Below are positions 44,042 to 56,900 of a stretch of DNA of 64,000 nt, piece after piece. Location: assembly GCA_018350325.1 (NCBI GenBank), contig JAEVLN010000024.1:1128017-1192016 (forward strand). Direction: 5' to 3'. Every line of letters begins with the position of its first letter. Positions within the stretch are counted from its first letter, which is position 1. The notes beneath the pieces are model-generated. The model searched no databases and had not been told where the DNA came from. It saw only the letters and a program-made list of their open reading frames with translations. This DNA comes from Globodera rostochiensis. Taxonomy: Eukaryota > Nematoda > Chromadorea > Rhabditida > Heteroderidae. A program made the translations under genes and the position numbers.

Positions 44042-46829
44042 ATGTTTGTCACCACGTTCTGTGGGTTTACATTTTTTTTAATTTTCAATTTTTGTTCTTA
44101 GTTGAGTCTGACCACCACGGATTTGGACGAATTTTTGCTCCATTATCTGTTTCCATTTCAATTTTCAAGTAAAATTATTGAAATATTTTTTAATTTATTA
44201 AAATCAAACGTCTTTAAATTTTTGTTTTCTTTTGTTTAAAATGGTAATTTCAAAATTTAGTCGGTTTTATTGGCGATGCGCTTAACCTGTGGATTCTTTT
44301 ATCTCCAGAAATGCGAAATCGTGCCAATGATTTAGTTCGGTTGCAAATTTTGAATGAAATTATTATTTTTATATTAAATTTAAAAAATTTCAGCTTGCGG
44401 CAGTATCAATGTCCGATTTGGGGTTTTTTACCGTGATGTTGCCTCATTCGTTGGCATTATTTTTTGGCACAAATCTTCGCGTCCGATACCCATATTTGGT
44501 AATATTTATAATATTCAATAAGTGTTTTTTAATAATAAATGTTAAATTAAGTCTAAATACAAATAATTTTTGTAATTTTGATTAATTTGTTTATTTACTT
44601 TAGCTATATCGTCAAGAATTGTCGGCTTTGGCTAATTGGTTTTCGGCTTCGTCGTCAATGTATTTTTTTATAATTTAACGAATTATTTATACTAATTTTA
44701 TTTTTAGATTAATTTTTGCCGTAACCATCGAAAGGTTTTTGGTAATTAGAGCACCACTTCGATCACGGCGCTATTGGACTAGCGTTCAACGTTTTATATT
44801 TTTTCTTGCAATATATGGAGGCACATGTACATAAATTTATTTTTATTTATTATTAATTAATTTATTTATTTTTTAATATTTAAAAACAGCAATTAATTAA
44901 TTAATTCTCTTTTAGTTTTACTCACCACCTATCATTATTTTGAATATGTAAGCATGGTTTAAAAAATTAAAAAAATCAAAATTTTAATATAATAAATAAT
45001 AATTTAAATATTAAATTGCTTTTAAATATTTATTAATTTTTCAGGATTGCCAATTGGCTTATTTCTGCAATGGAACGCAATTGTACGTGTTTTGTTACTC
45101 AGGTGGAACTCAAACTCATCCCGGATCAGTAAAAAATAATTAAAATTTAATAATTCTTAAAAGTTTCTTAAGCCATGGAATTCCATTGCAATTGAACCCT
45201 CCAGTTTTCGCCGATTTCTTATACAAATGAGTACGATTTGCAACGCAATTTTCACTGTTTTTGTGCCTATACTTGGAGTTGGTCAGTCAGTGAAAATGCA
45301 AATTTTAATTTTTATTTAATTAAAAAATTTAAATATTTTATTTGCGGAAATATTAAACGATAAATTTGGGTTGAACCGACAAAAATTTTTTTTTTTAAAA
45401 ATCCACCTAGAGTGAGTGGTTTTTGAAGTCGCTTCGCTGGAGAAAAAAAGGGGAAATTAGTGGGCCGTCAGGGGATGCCCTCAAATAAGCAACTAATTTA
45501 TTATAAGTAGGCCTCGTCCCCGAACCCCGACTTTTTTTAGTCGGGGTTTTCGTCCCCGACCCCGACTTTTTTGAATTTTTTGGGTTTAAAACCCCGACCC
45601 GCGACTTTTTTAGTCTGGACAAAAACCCCGACTTTGCCAGCCTCGAAGGGTCGGGGAGGAAAAGCTGAGCTGTGTTTAATAATTGCTCACTTAAAACTAG
45701 AGCCTGGAATTTCAAAAAAAAAGTTTTTCCGATCGAAATTTTGATCAAAAAATGCCAAAAAAATAGCGGAAACTTTTGGTATAATTTGGTCGATTAATTT
45801 GATCTCTCGATCGTCAGGGCTTTAAACATTGAACGTGTAATGCCTTTTTTCTGCCACCAAAAATTTAAAAAATAAATTAATATTGGAAAAAATTTTTAAA
45901 AATTTATCAATCTTTTTATTTTAATATTCGCCAAAATTTTAAATTTTGTATTTTTTTCTATAAGCTTTAATGAACATTTTGCTGTTGCGGCAATTAAGAA
46001 TCAATGATCAACTGGTTCGGACTTCATCAGAAAATTCAGCCATCCAAGGCCTTCTCTCCACACAACTTGTACAAATAATATAAATTAAAAAACAAAATTT
46101 TAAAAAATGCTAATTGATTTTTTATAGAAAAATCGTCGTCGTATCACCATTTCTGTGCTTGCTATTTCGAGTTGTTTTGCTATCAGTCATGGACCGTCAG
46201 CGGTGTTTTCATTATGGGAATTGCTAATTGGATATTCAGTCATTTTTTGAATTAATTTTTCTATTTTAAAATTAAATTTTGGCTAAACTTCTTACTACAA
46301 TTCAAAGGAATTTATTTCTTTGTTCAAAAAGTATCAAAAATATCAATTTGATTTATATTTTTAATATTTTGAATTTTTTTCATCTATTTAAGGCCAATAA
46401 TCGAGCAATTTTTGCTGCAATGTCAATAGCGAATGCATTGGTAGTGACGGGAAAAATGCTGAACTTCCCTCTTTATTGCCTGAGTTCCGCACATTTTCGG
46501 ACCAAATTTGCCACCATTTTTGGACAAAAATTTCCACAGGTAATTTAAAAAGTTCAATATTTTAATGCATTAAAAACAAAATTGGTTAAATCTTATCTTA
46601 AAATGCAAAAAAAATTACATATAATTTTACATTAAAGTAAAAATTTAATTAACTTTTTTAAACATTTCAGCTTCATCAAAGTTCACGAAACATGGCAAAG
46701 CGGTTCAGTGCGCGAAGTGAAACAACTGTTAATGCCGGTTGTAGCGGCGGCACTAATGGACGCAAACCCACAAAAACGGCGCCAAAATTTACAGGCACAA
46801 ATGTTTGCCGGCAAAATAGAAGTTACTAA
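44042..46829 (+). CDS. Class A peptide GPCR (FMRFamide/neuropeptide-receptor-like), about 13 exons
   Basis: Exons 44102-44168, 44261-44334, 44394-44498, 44604-44659, 44708-44826, 44916-44947, 45045-45128, 45173-45281, 45965-46068, 46128-46238, 46393-46539 and 46671-46829 join in one frame, about 388 residues. TM1 has [22 protein letters not shown]2 [17 protein letters not shown] (the Asp of class A TM2), TM3 ends [20 protein letters not shown] (ERF in place of DRY). Loop 2 has Cys near [11 protein letters not shown]5 lies at [17 protein letters not shown]6 at [22 protein letters not shown]7 ends [19 protein letters not shown]. This TM7 ending is typical of nematode FMRFamide-type peptide receptors. 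The start is uncertain: an ATG at 44042 with an acceptor at 44101 or 44106 is the nearest option. The 683-nt intron before 45965 holds a CCCCGACTTTTTTAG-type repeat. It acts at the plasma membrane of neurons or muscle; ligand unknown. Confidence 0.8.
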
Positions 46830-47905
46830 AGCTTTAAAATTAAGCTAATTTTTAATTTAAATTTCTTTTAAAACAAAAAAAAAATTATTAAATTTGTTTA
46901 AAAAAAATGTTAACTTTCCTTATCTGAGTTAGTAAATATTTTAAAAATGGTAAATTAAAATAGGCAAAAATATGAACCTTTTATAGATTTTTATAAAAAT
47001 TTAAAATTTAACAATTGTTGGCATTAAATTAAAAATTAATTTTTGTGTGTTAAGTGAACGCTGAACAATTCCCAGCAATTGATGATGAAAGCAACCGGAT
47101 CTGTTGACTGTGCGCAGAAAACTTCTTCAAAATTCATTTATTGATTTAAAAATTGAAAATATTGGAAAACTTCTATTCATATATAATTAAATTTGCCAAA
47201 ATAAAACAATTAATGCATTAAAACATTTTTTGACAATAAATTCAAACTTTATAAAAGAAAATCGATTCTTGATTATTAAATTTCTTCTGGTGCAAATTTT
47301 TTTTTTTCAATGAATCATCAAAAAACCAAAGTTTTTTTGAGCGCTTTGCAAACAAATCGGGAGTTTTTGGTGATTTCGAGAGAATGATGAAGCATTGTTT
47401 GCGGTTTCTAAATTTTGTGTATATTTGCATAGTTTTAGGGAAAATAAGCTTTTGTGCATATTTTAAATGGAAAAAATTTCGGAAAAGATTAAAAAACATT
47501 ATAGACCTAAATATTATAATCGTTCTGCCAAACATAGTCATTCCGTTTTTGGATTTAAGTTTATAATCATTGAGATTGCGAACCATTCAGTTTTGGATTT
47601 TTTTTAAATACATAAAAAAAAACATTTTTTTTGAAATAATTAATATTAATTCATTTTATATAATATTCTATTTGGTTATTTTATTGTTTTCAACAATGTA
47701 CCGAAATTTTTCGATTTCACTGAATTATCAACAAACATTGATTGGACTTTATTTGAATTGCGTAATGCGCGTGAATGCATATGGGGGGGGGGGTACTTAA
47801 AAAAGTATTCAAAAATCAATTTGAAAATATTTTATGACTGAGAATAAAAAATAATTCGTTTAATTAAACATTATAACAGAAAATGATGATCGTCTAATAC
47901 TAAGC
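46830..47905. other. Intergenic between GPCR and phosphatase
   Basis: AT-rich with a G run at 47784-47793. No supported exon. Confidence 0.5.
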
Positions 47906-50779
47906 ATGAATTATGAAGGAAAAAGAGGTAATTAATATTAATAAAAACAAAAATTGTTTGACTAAATGAATAATTGTCTAAAATTAAGTAATAATTGTGC
48001 CCATTATTGTCATACTTCTGATGGCTTCGCTATTGTTAATTCTTCTTTTAATACTCAATTTTTCTATTTTTAACAATGCCCAACAACAACAACCAAAAGA
48101 CCCAAATCAGCGCCAATTACTCTATGTTCAAGCTATTTGGCGTCATGGCGATCGCGTAATTTTGTATTTAAAACAAATTTAATATTATTTAAAATTAAAA
48201 AGAAGTGCCAAATTTTCAAAATTCAGAAAAACCGTGGTTAGTTGTATTTGTCAATTAATACAATCAAAATTTTTATGTTCAAACTTAGAACAAAAAAATT
48301 TAAAGCATTTTTATTTTTAAATCATTTTAATTTATTTTATTCTAATTTTAAATTTTTAAAAAGCAATTTTTTCACTTTTAATAGGCGCCCGGAAAACTTC
48401 CGTATCCCGGAGATCCGTACGACGAAAAATATTGGCCTCGCGGTTGGAGTCAGTTGACCAATGTATTTAAAAATATTTTTACTAACACAAATTTATTATT
48501 GTTAAATATTTTAGCTTGGAATGGCACAAATGCGTGAATTGGGACAATTTTTGAGGCAACGCTATATAATGGAAGCAACTTTTCTTGGTGCCAGTTACAA
48601 TCGCGACGATGTAAAATTTTTTAAATAAATTTTGTTTAAATAATATAGGCTAAATTGGTTATAAACTTTGACCATTCTATTAACAAACTTTTTTAAATAT
48701 ATTTATTTTTCAACGCAATTAAAATCTGTATTTCGATGAAAATATTATATTTATATAATTTTTTTTTGTGATTTTTAAGGTTTTCATTCAATCTTCCGGC
48801 TCTGATCGGGCATTGGTATCAGCCCAAGCACTCCTACAAGGAATGTACCCGCCGTTGGCAGAGTTGGAACAGTTTGATCCAACATTAAATTGGCAACCGA
48901 TTCCTGTGCATTCAACTGGGCTAAATCATGAAGTGCCATTATTAATGATAAAAAACATTTTAAAATTCAAAAAATAAATAAAATTTAGGTTTAAATTTTT
49001 TTGTAGAAATTTTTAAAATAAAAAATAATTTTTATTATTATAAGTAGGGCTAGAATTTTTAGGCGATAAAAAATCGGGTTAGGCACATAAATAGGTTTTT
49101 AAAACCTCAAAATAGGTGCTAAAACTCCTCTCAAAATGTCAAAATAATGGGCTTTGAACCAAGACAAATTTAACAATGCCTTTTTGTCCGTCTAAATTAT
49201 ATAAACCCTAAAAAAAATGTAAAATGCCAAAATTGTGAAGCGTTTAAATAGTACATAAGATGAGGTCATATAAATTTGGTGGTTTATTTCTAATCAACAA
49301 ACTCAAAGTTTTTTTCTTTAAATAAATAGTTTTAAAATTTAAGTTATTGAAACCGACCAGCTTTGCATGCCCAGTTTATGATCGGCTGAAGAAGGAGGTG
49401 AAGCTGGAGTTGGAGCAGCAGCTGGTCAACAAGTACCCGGACTTGTTCAACTTCATCCAGTTGAATGTGTACAAAAGTTCTCAACCAATTTCACTCCATC
49501 AAGCTGCCAAATTGAGCAACATCAACAGGGAGGTCAGTGAATTTGTTTTAAAATTTTGAAAATATATCTAAAAATGCAGAAATAATATAATTTCCTAATT
49601 TCTCTTTTCCTTAAAGTTTCTTTCACTCTTTTTGAGTATAAAATTTACATTTTTAGGGTAAAACAAGTCCAGTATTTGGGATAATATCCAATCTTGTCTT
49701 ACTACTCAAAAGTAATTTTTTAAACATTTTTTTGAGCGGGTTAATCCGAACATGGCTTTTATCCAAGTCCAATGTTTTTGCATTATTCAGGTACTGCACA
49801 ATCTCTCCCAACCAGAGTGGGTAAACCGCCGATGGCCCCAATATGGTGATCAGTCCACATTGGAGTTGCTGATCGAAATACGTCGATTGGAACGGACTCG
49901 AGAGTTTGCCCGTCCCGATTTGGCATTTTTGAAGGGCGGTTTTTTGCTTGGAGATTGGGTTCAACGGGCAAAACAGGTGTTTAAATTCAATTGTAAACAC
50001 ATCACTTTAGAAGTATTATTATTTTAATTACTTATATTAATTAAAAATTATTTTAAGAAATTAGGTACCGAACCGGGTTCCAGTAGAATTTTTCGGGGTA
50101 CGCAATCCTATTTTTTGAGCATTTCCGGATTTTATAAAATTTAGATTTGGATTTTTTTGTTTGCATAATTCCTACAGGAAATTAAAAATTCCGGTTGCTT
50201 GGTCACAAAATTAAAAATATATCTTTTAAGGTTTTGCAAGGACAATTACCAAAGGAGGCAAACAAAGCTGTTCTCTATTCGGCACATGACGGCACGCTTC
50301 AGGCAAAATAAAAAAATTTTAAAATAATTTAAATTTTCATTAAGGCACTTCTCTCTTCAATGGGACTCGGCGACGATCAAATGGTCCCTTACTCAGCCTG
50401 TGTTATGATGGAGTTGTACAACTCAACCAATGTAATTCAATTGGAGGTAAAAATTATAAACAAATTTAAAAATTTTATATTTATTTAATTTGTTTTTTCA
50501 GATTTATTATCGGCACAATGGCATTTTGGACAAATTAAATTTGACAGAATGCGGCAGTTCATTTTGTACAGCAGATGAAGCAATTCAGTTGTTGGAAAAA
50601 CGTGCAATATTTGGGCGACAAAAACTTTTTGAGGTCAAATATTGACAAATTATTATTTAGAATAATTGAAAATGCATTTATTTATTATAATTTTTTAAAA
50701 TTTTTAATTGCCTTTTCAGCAATGCGAAAAGGATGGGTTTTGCGAAATTCCTGTTGATAATGGGGAAAAAGATGAATAA
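47906..50779 (+). CDS. Histidine acid phosphatase, membrane-anchored or secreted (11 exons)
   Basis: Exons: 47906-47927, 47989-48155, 48385-48462, 48515-48610, 48780-48932, 49344-49532, 49791-49976, 50231-50302, 50345-50446, 50502-50633, 50720-50779. They total 1257 nt, 418 residues, and every junction from exon 2 on is phase 0. A short N-terminus (MNYEGKR) precedes a long hydrophobic segment (VIIVPIIVILLMASLLLILL), a signal anchor or signal peptide. Catalytic RHGDRAP spans the exon 2/3 junction (nucleophilic His). QSSGSDRALVSAQALLQGMYPP carries the second active-site Arg, and SAHDGTL is the HD proton-donor motif. NST and NLT are possible N-glycosylation sites. The enzyme would hydrolyse phosphomonoesters in a lysosomal or extracellular setting. 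The intron after SAHDGTLQ (50303-50344, 42 nt) has a GC donor. The 411-nt intron at 48933-49343 carries a dispersed CTAAAA-type repeat. AATAAA overlaps the stop region (50775-50780). Confidence 0.88.
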
Positions 50780-51085
50780 AAATAACATAACAATAATTGT
50801 CATACGTATCACATTTTATTGTAAACATTTCATTGATTGATTAAAAGGGGTCAAAATCAAAATGTTTATGAATTGCATATCCTTTTTTGGCACAGTGTCA
50901 GTGCAGTAAAAAACAAACTTTGAAATATTTTAGCAAAAAAAAAGAAGCACAAAATGCATTTGATTTTACGGTGGATTCCGAAATTCTCTGATGAATATTG
51001 GATATTTCCAAATTCCCAGGGGAATTTTTGCCAAAATTTACCGTAATAATAATCAAGCCCAGCCTTGACATTAACCATTGAACTG
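50780..51085. other. Inverted repeat-derived flank
   Basis: 50930-51085 is an inverted copy of sequence near 43690-43900 (GCCCAGCCTTGACATTAACC). It is cut by the foldback element that starts at 51086 and resumes at 51938. Confidence 0.55.
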
Positions 51086-51926
51086 AGTGGGGGTCTTTTC
51101 GGCCCCGCCCTTTCGGCCCCGCCCTTTCGGCCTCGGGACGTTTCGGCCCCAACGTTTCGGCCCCAAACCTTCGGCCCAGACCTTTCGGCCCCAGACCTTT
51201 CGGCCCAGACCTTTCGGCCCCAGACCTTTCGGCCCCAGAACTTTCGGCCCCACGCTGCAATTTCTTTTTTTGTTATTCAACCAAACAATTTATTCAGAAA
51301 CTTTTTTTTCAGTAAACATAACAAAATTAATAATTAAGCCAACCAAGCTTACTATTCAGAAAATTTTTTCAAATGAACAATACATAACAAAAATAATAAT
51401 TTAAATACAATAATCTAAAATTTGCAGGAAATTCGGGGGGGGGGGGTCATTTGGTAATTGTGCGAAATTCCGAAATTCCTCGAAGAAATTCCAAAATGGC
51501 GTGAAGTTGGTTGGGCTGGAGATGATAAATGTGATCCAGAAACTGGGTTTCCTTATTAGGCCTAGGCCTAAGCCAACCTACTTAAGCTTAGGCCTAAGTT
51601 AAAGATGTAAAAAGTACGTAATGTGAAAACGATGATGATTTTTACTTATATGTATGCATCAGGCTCGCGTCGAACTTTTGATTTCGATAATTTCGAGCTT
51701 TTCTTTCGTTTCGATGTCGAAAACCGAAAAAAAAAGAAAATTTCATTCGATGAAACCCTGATATACATTTCCTTGTGGCCAAAACGTCCGGGGCCGAAAC
51801 GTCCTTGGGGTTGAAACTGCGGGGCCGAAAGGGCGGGGCCGAAACGTCCTTGGGGTTGAAACTGCGGGGCCGAAAGGGCGGGGCCGAAACGTCGGGGCCG
51901 AAACGGCAGGGCCGAAACGTCCTGTT
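51086..51926. mobile_element. Foldback element with TTTCGGCCCC arms and 11-bp flanking duplication
   Basis: The left arm (51091-51250) is a tandem run of CTTTCGGCCCC units; the right arm (51780-51922) has the inverted GGGGCCGAAACG units. CCATTGAACTG flanks both ends (51075-51085 and 51927-51937), and removing the element restores the order seen at 43670-43695. The AT-rich interior has no recognised gene; long frames in the arms arise from the repeats. Confidence 0.7.
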
Positions 51927-52262
51927 CCATTGAACTGGTGATTGAACCAATTCAGCCGGCGGAATAAACAATGAAGAGTTGGGCATTTAAGTGAATTTTT
52001 TTGTGGCTATTTGAAAGAAAAAGTCACTTTAAAAATTAAAAACATTTGCTCATATTTTGCAATGTTAAAAAAAATTTTTTTTTTAATTCAAATAGCCGAT
52101 CTGATCTGACTTATCAACCCACAACATCGTTTGGACATAATTATAATAGGTAGATTGTTATTTATTTAATTTTTCTTCTTTGACATTTTATCAAACAAAA
52201 AAATGAATACTCAGAAGGTTGTGATTTTTGGTAACGAAGAGAAAAAGTTTTGGATTATTCAT

Positions 52263-53975
52263 TTATGATGGATTTGATTGTACAATTATTGTTCGGACAA
52301 TTGTGACTTTGGTTGCTTGATGCCCAAATTGTGTGCGAAAAGCGCTTCGATATTGGGCACTAAAAATAAGAATAAATAAAACTTTTTATATTTAGAAATT
52401 AATATTTACTTGCAAAAGTAGAGAACCGGAGCACTGCTTCCGTATGCCATCGATTGCAAAACAAGACTTATTGGGCTAACAAAATATTCAATTGAAAACG
52501 CGTCCAAATTGAGTATAGGCATTATGGCCTTTGCAAAGAAAATATTCTTAAAAAAGGGTTCATTATAATAAATAAAGAATAAAATTTTTGTTAGCCAACC
52601 AATATGTAGCATATCAGACCAATCGACATGAAAACACTCAGAGAAATTGTTAATTTTTTCACAGTTTCCGGAACTAAATGCAAAAAACTAAAATATTTGT
52701 TGAACAAATGAAAAACTCGTTGATTTTCGGCCCCAAATAATCAGCCAAATCAGTGCGTAACATAAAAATTCGATACAATATATAACTATGGCGCCGATAT
52801 TAGTGAAATAATAATTTTCGGGTTGATTAGAGGGATCGCCAAGTGTGCACATCACCGGTCTAAAGTTTTTATTAAATTAATTTTTGCAAAAATGCTAACT
52901 TTTCCCAATGCGCGGAGCTTCCAATATAGATGATGTACCAAGTTATTATCAGTTTAATGCAAGAAATGACAATTATAAATTTAAACGTGACGTTTTTCCC
53001 ATTAGCTTTATACCTTAATAAATATTTTGATGCAACTAGTAATAATTAGTGGTGGATTTTTAGATTTTATCAATATTTCGGCATTTTGAAGATCAATCAA
53101 TCTTTTGGCACCTTTTCTCAAAATTTCTTATAAAAATTGCAATAAAAGACAAATGAAATCAGAACTTTTTTCACAACAAAATTATTTACGATTGTGAGAG
53201 GGTTTTGGCCACTTTTAGTTTTAGTTCAGTACTGTAAACATTTTCATTTTTAAAACGAAATTAAAAAATTTTATAAATAACTAAATTTAAGAATATAAGC
53301 TTTATCACCAGAATGGAAATGTAACGCTGATCAGACGGTCGATTCCAATGCATAGCTGAAGCATTACAGCAAATGATGAGCTAATTAGGGGAACAAATTG
53401 TATATAAAAGCACGTCCGCAATGTGATGTAATTGATTCCAAACGCAAAAATGACGAATTTGACGCAATTTCCAAAAAGGAGAAATGAGGCAAAAAATGCA
53501 TACAAAGCGATCAGAATCATGCAAGGCGAATGGAGTGATCTGATCGGGTAAGTGTTAACACTTTTTGCATTAGAAAGCTCTGATCGAGTTTCGATTTTTC
53601 CCAAATTATGCAAGACTTTATCAGTCACGACTGAGGTTGTCGGGTTCAAACCTAACCGAGCCCCGCCCGGTTTTTTTTTTGATTGCTCGGGAAAAAGTCA
53701 AATCGGGTCCAAGTTGATTTCCGAAAACGCCATCCATCGAAATTTCTTTTAACTTTGGCCTAGAACGCGAATTTAATTTTTTTTTACTTTCTTTTGATGG
53801 TCACATAGACTAGAGACGAGTTTAGGCCAATTCCGACACAACAAATCATCGCAATGATTCCGGTTAAAACAATTTCAATGGGAACAAAGCCTTTGTTCAT
53901 GTAAAGATCGTAAAGCTTAAAAAAAATTCCTTTAATTAAATAGATAATAACTACCGGATCAACGGATGATGCCAT
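52263..53975 (-). pseudogene. SRSX-type chemoreceptor, copy 7 (inverted, frameshifted)
   Basis: Minus-strand copy with all seven exons. Exon 1 is MASSVDP and exon 2 has LYDLYMNKGFVPIEIVLTG. Exon 3 ends LQLCIGIDRLISVTFPFW; exon 4, exon 5 (MCTLGDPSNQPENYYF), exon 6 and the long tail ending IVQSNPS follow. Exon 5 lacks two bases relative to intact copies (TTTTTCATTTGTTC), which shifts the frame after KSTSFS and stops it at once. It is the closest relative of copy 6, without the LTR element, so it shows the target site before insertion. Confidence 0.75.
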
Positions 53976-54179
53976 TATAATTAAGATTTATTATGCTTAA
54001 TGTACAATTAAAATAAAATTTTCCAAACAAATTTAACTGGTAAATTCGTAAAAATTATGATCCCGCTCAATTCTTGTTTCACAGCTAATGCGAACAAAGT
54101 TTAATATCATCTAAAAATGTTGAAACGAAATGCTTGGGGATATTAAACAATAATTAAATCTTTCCGGTTAATGAACATA

Positions 54180-55170
54180 AATATTGGTAATGTATCGTAA
54201 TCAGTGGTAATCTTTAAAGCATAACACTTGAGTAATTTTTTGTCAAGAAGCGTGACAACTTTTTAACATCATAATTCGTGCGTAAAAGTTTATTAATGAA
54301 CAAAACTAACATTAAAAAACCTATCAACAGTGTCTGTGCGTGATTGAATGCACAAAAATAATAAACCATTTTTTCATGTTTCATAATATTTAAATATTTT
54401 AAAATTTGTCGTAAAAATGACAAAATTTTATATTCTATCGGATAAATAATGTGAGAACAGAGAGTGTAATTGTTAGACAAAATTTTTGGCAAAAGAAAAG
54501 CGAAACATTTAAAAGTTTTAATACAAAATATGTTTTTCATTACTACCTTACAAACAGAGTAAGATTTATAGAAAAAAAGTTTTAAAAAAATTAAATATAT
54601 CCGAACATATGTAAATATTGGTAATGTATTAATCAGTGGCGGCACTTTACTGCATAACACTTGAGTAACTTTTTGTCAAGAAGCATGACAACTTTCTAAA
54701 ATGGTAATTCACGCGTGATTTAATAATGAACAAAAGCTAATCCATTTCTGTGCGTGATTGAAAGAAAGAAGACTAATTAGAGTAATTTGGTATCCTAAGT
54801 GGTCTAAACCAAAAAAAATCATTATCTATTATGAAAGTTTAAACCTCTAGTCCCGAGGGACCGACCAAAACATTGATCGTCAGTTTAAGACATATACTTG
54901 AATAAAGATTTTTAATCAATTCAAAAAAATTTTAAATTGGTTAAACATCAGAGCCTCTAATTGAACTCCCTTTTGGGGGCGGGGGGGAATAACATCCCCG
55001 GGATTCTATTAAAAAAAAGGTTAACAAAAATTAAATCTTTTCAGTTAATGAACATTAAATCAGTGACAAACTTTACAGCATAACACTTGAGTAACTTTTC
55101 TTCAGCAACACGCAATGACTTTTCAACATGACATTACGTGTGAAATTTTAATAATCAACAAAGTTAACAC
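54180..55170 (-). repeat. Three tandem copies of a second-type SRSX upstream segment
   Basis: GCATAACACTTGAGTAA starts at 54219, 54652 and 55078 (spacings about 433 and 426 bp). Each is followed by TTTGTCAAGAAGC-like and TGACAACTTT motifs. The same motif, inverted, lies upstream of copy 5 (31325-31390). It may be promoter duplication or a satellite seed. Confidence 0.6.
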
Positions 55171-55638
55171 ATTAAAAAGTGCAGATATTTTCATACAATT
55201 TTTAGAAGAACAATTTTTTCAAAAATGTTGACCAAAAGTGTTCTACCTATGGCTTCATAGTTGAGTCCGCGCATTTTGCAGATTCGTGCGTTAGGCTTAG
55301 AGTGGAGTCGATTGGTATTTTGGTGACTTATTGCACAAAATAAGAAATAAAATTCAGACATACAATGAACGGATTCATGAAATTGATGTCTGTTGTATAT
55401 GAAGATGGTTCTGTTAAAAATAATATTCCTGGTTTATGTTGTGTATTTAACAGTTTATAATTTAGAATAAAAGAATGCGATGTCAAATGTGGGAGTCAAA
55501 TGAGAAAAGAAAGATGAATGGAAGAATGAGACGGCGCTATAGAAAGCGCCTCAGTCTTTATGGGATAGATTGGTCAGTGATGGTCAGCCAACTAATCGAT
55601 AGGTGAAACAGAGGGAAGGAGGGGAAGAGAGAAGTGAG

Positions 55639-56900
55639 TCAGTGCGAAGGCACATACTCAACACCTCCCCCTTTAAAATTCCGAAATGTCCGATCGGGAA
55701 ACCGTTCGATCACAAGTTCATCCGTTGCATCGGCATTCCGTTGACGTGTCGAACGTCGGACCTCTTGCTGTTCCTCCGGTTTGTGTCTGAGGCAGATTGG
55801 CCTCGAAGCACACTTTTCTCGGGGTTGCCTGGTGTTGGGATGGTTCTTCCTGAATTGGTGATGGTTGACGCTCCGGTGACGGTGTTCGTGGGATTTGTTG
55901 TTGTTCGGGCCTTTCCTGGTAAGGGATGGGCTGCGAAAGCCGCATTTGGTTTGAATGGCGCGTACTGTAGCGCGCAAATCTTGGGCCCAAACTTTCCAAA
56001 CCACTCCGGAGCCTCCGACCACTTCACCCGGCAGCCACATTCGCTTGTTCTGCCTGTAGATGAGAAAAAGCACTCGGTCCCCGATGTTGAAAGGCCGGTG
56101 CGTGCCGTGACGTCGGTCAAATTGTCGGCACATTCGGTCGCGGTCCTGGTGAAATTTTCCGCCCTTTTGTACCCCACTACCTGGTTTGACCAGTGACAAA
56201 ACGGTGCGGATGGTTCGCCCTAGGAAGAGTTCGGCAGGAGTTCTCCCTCGGAGGACTTCGCTTGGTGTACTAGGGTAGGCCAGAAGCGAATTTTGCACCC
56301 ACTCCTTGTCCTCCCGGGCACATTTCCTCATCTGACGCTTGAGAATGTCGACGAAGCGTTCTGCTTGGCCGTTGCTCTGGGGCTGGAATGGCGGAGAGAA
56401 TGTTTGTTTGATGCCTTTGCTCCTGCAGAAATGGGAAAGTTCACTGGACTTGAAAGGGGGACCATTGTCCGAAACGATTTATTTTGGAAATCCGTAGCGT
56501 AAAAAGAGCCACGTGAGCTGTGTGATCAGGAATGACGCTGAAGTGGCATTCATCTTGATCACTTCCGGCCATTTGCTGTGTGCGTCCACGACCACCAAAT
56601 ATTTGAATCCGTCGCTGCAAGGGCCGGCGAAGTCCATGTGCAGTCGTTCGTAGACTGCTCCTGCCGATGGCCACGGGCGAAGAAGGACGTTTGGCGGCGC
56701 TTTCGCTGCAGACGCGCAGTCGGGACAGTTTCGCACCCACCGCTCTATGTCGGTGGTGATTCGGGGCCAGTAGACGAACTGGCGGTGATCCTAGAGGACG
56801 GCTTTGCGACGTGGGATGCCCTGGGAGGCTTCTCCGCACTGTTTACGAAAGCGTTTCTACTTAATTCGACTTATCGATCAGTGCGGATGTGTTACGGGTG
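55639..56900 (-). mobile_element. Ty3/gypsy-type integrase remnant
   Basis: The minus strand reads HRQFVYWPRITTDIERWVRN and CPDCASAAKAPP (zinc-binding end), then ERLHMDFAGP (first Asp), KYLVVVDAHSKWPEV, IVSDNGPPFKSSE (second Asp) and FSPPFQPQSNGQAERFV (catalytic Glu). A C-terminal domain follows with RPFNIGDRVLFLIYR and MWLPGEVVGGSG, ending RNFKGGGVEYVPSH. A TAA at 56479-56481 interrupts the frame between GFPK and IVSDNGP, and the part upstream of HRQFVYWP is shifted. No reverse transcriptase is present. The GGGVEY ending is typical of the polyprotein end of this retroelement class. Confidence 0.8.

Noticed and set aside
51065..51404. Pro/Arg/Phe repeat frames (RPQTFRPQTF)
   Set aside because: They are translations of the CTTTCGGCCCC foldback arms.
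54214..54660. 148-codon minus-strand frame
   Set aside because: It falls in the repeated upstream DNA of receptor copies 5-7 and is disrupted in the other copies.
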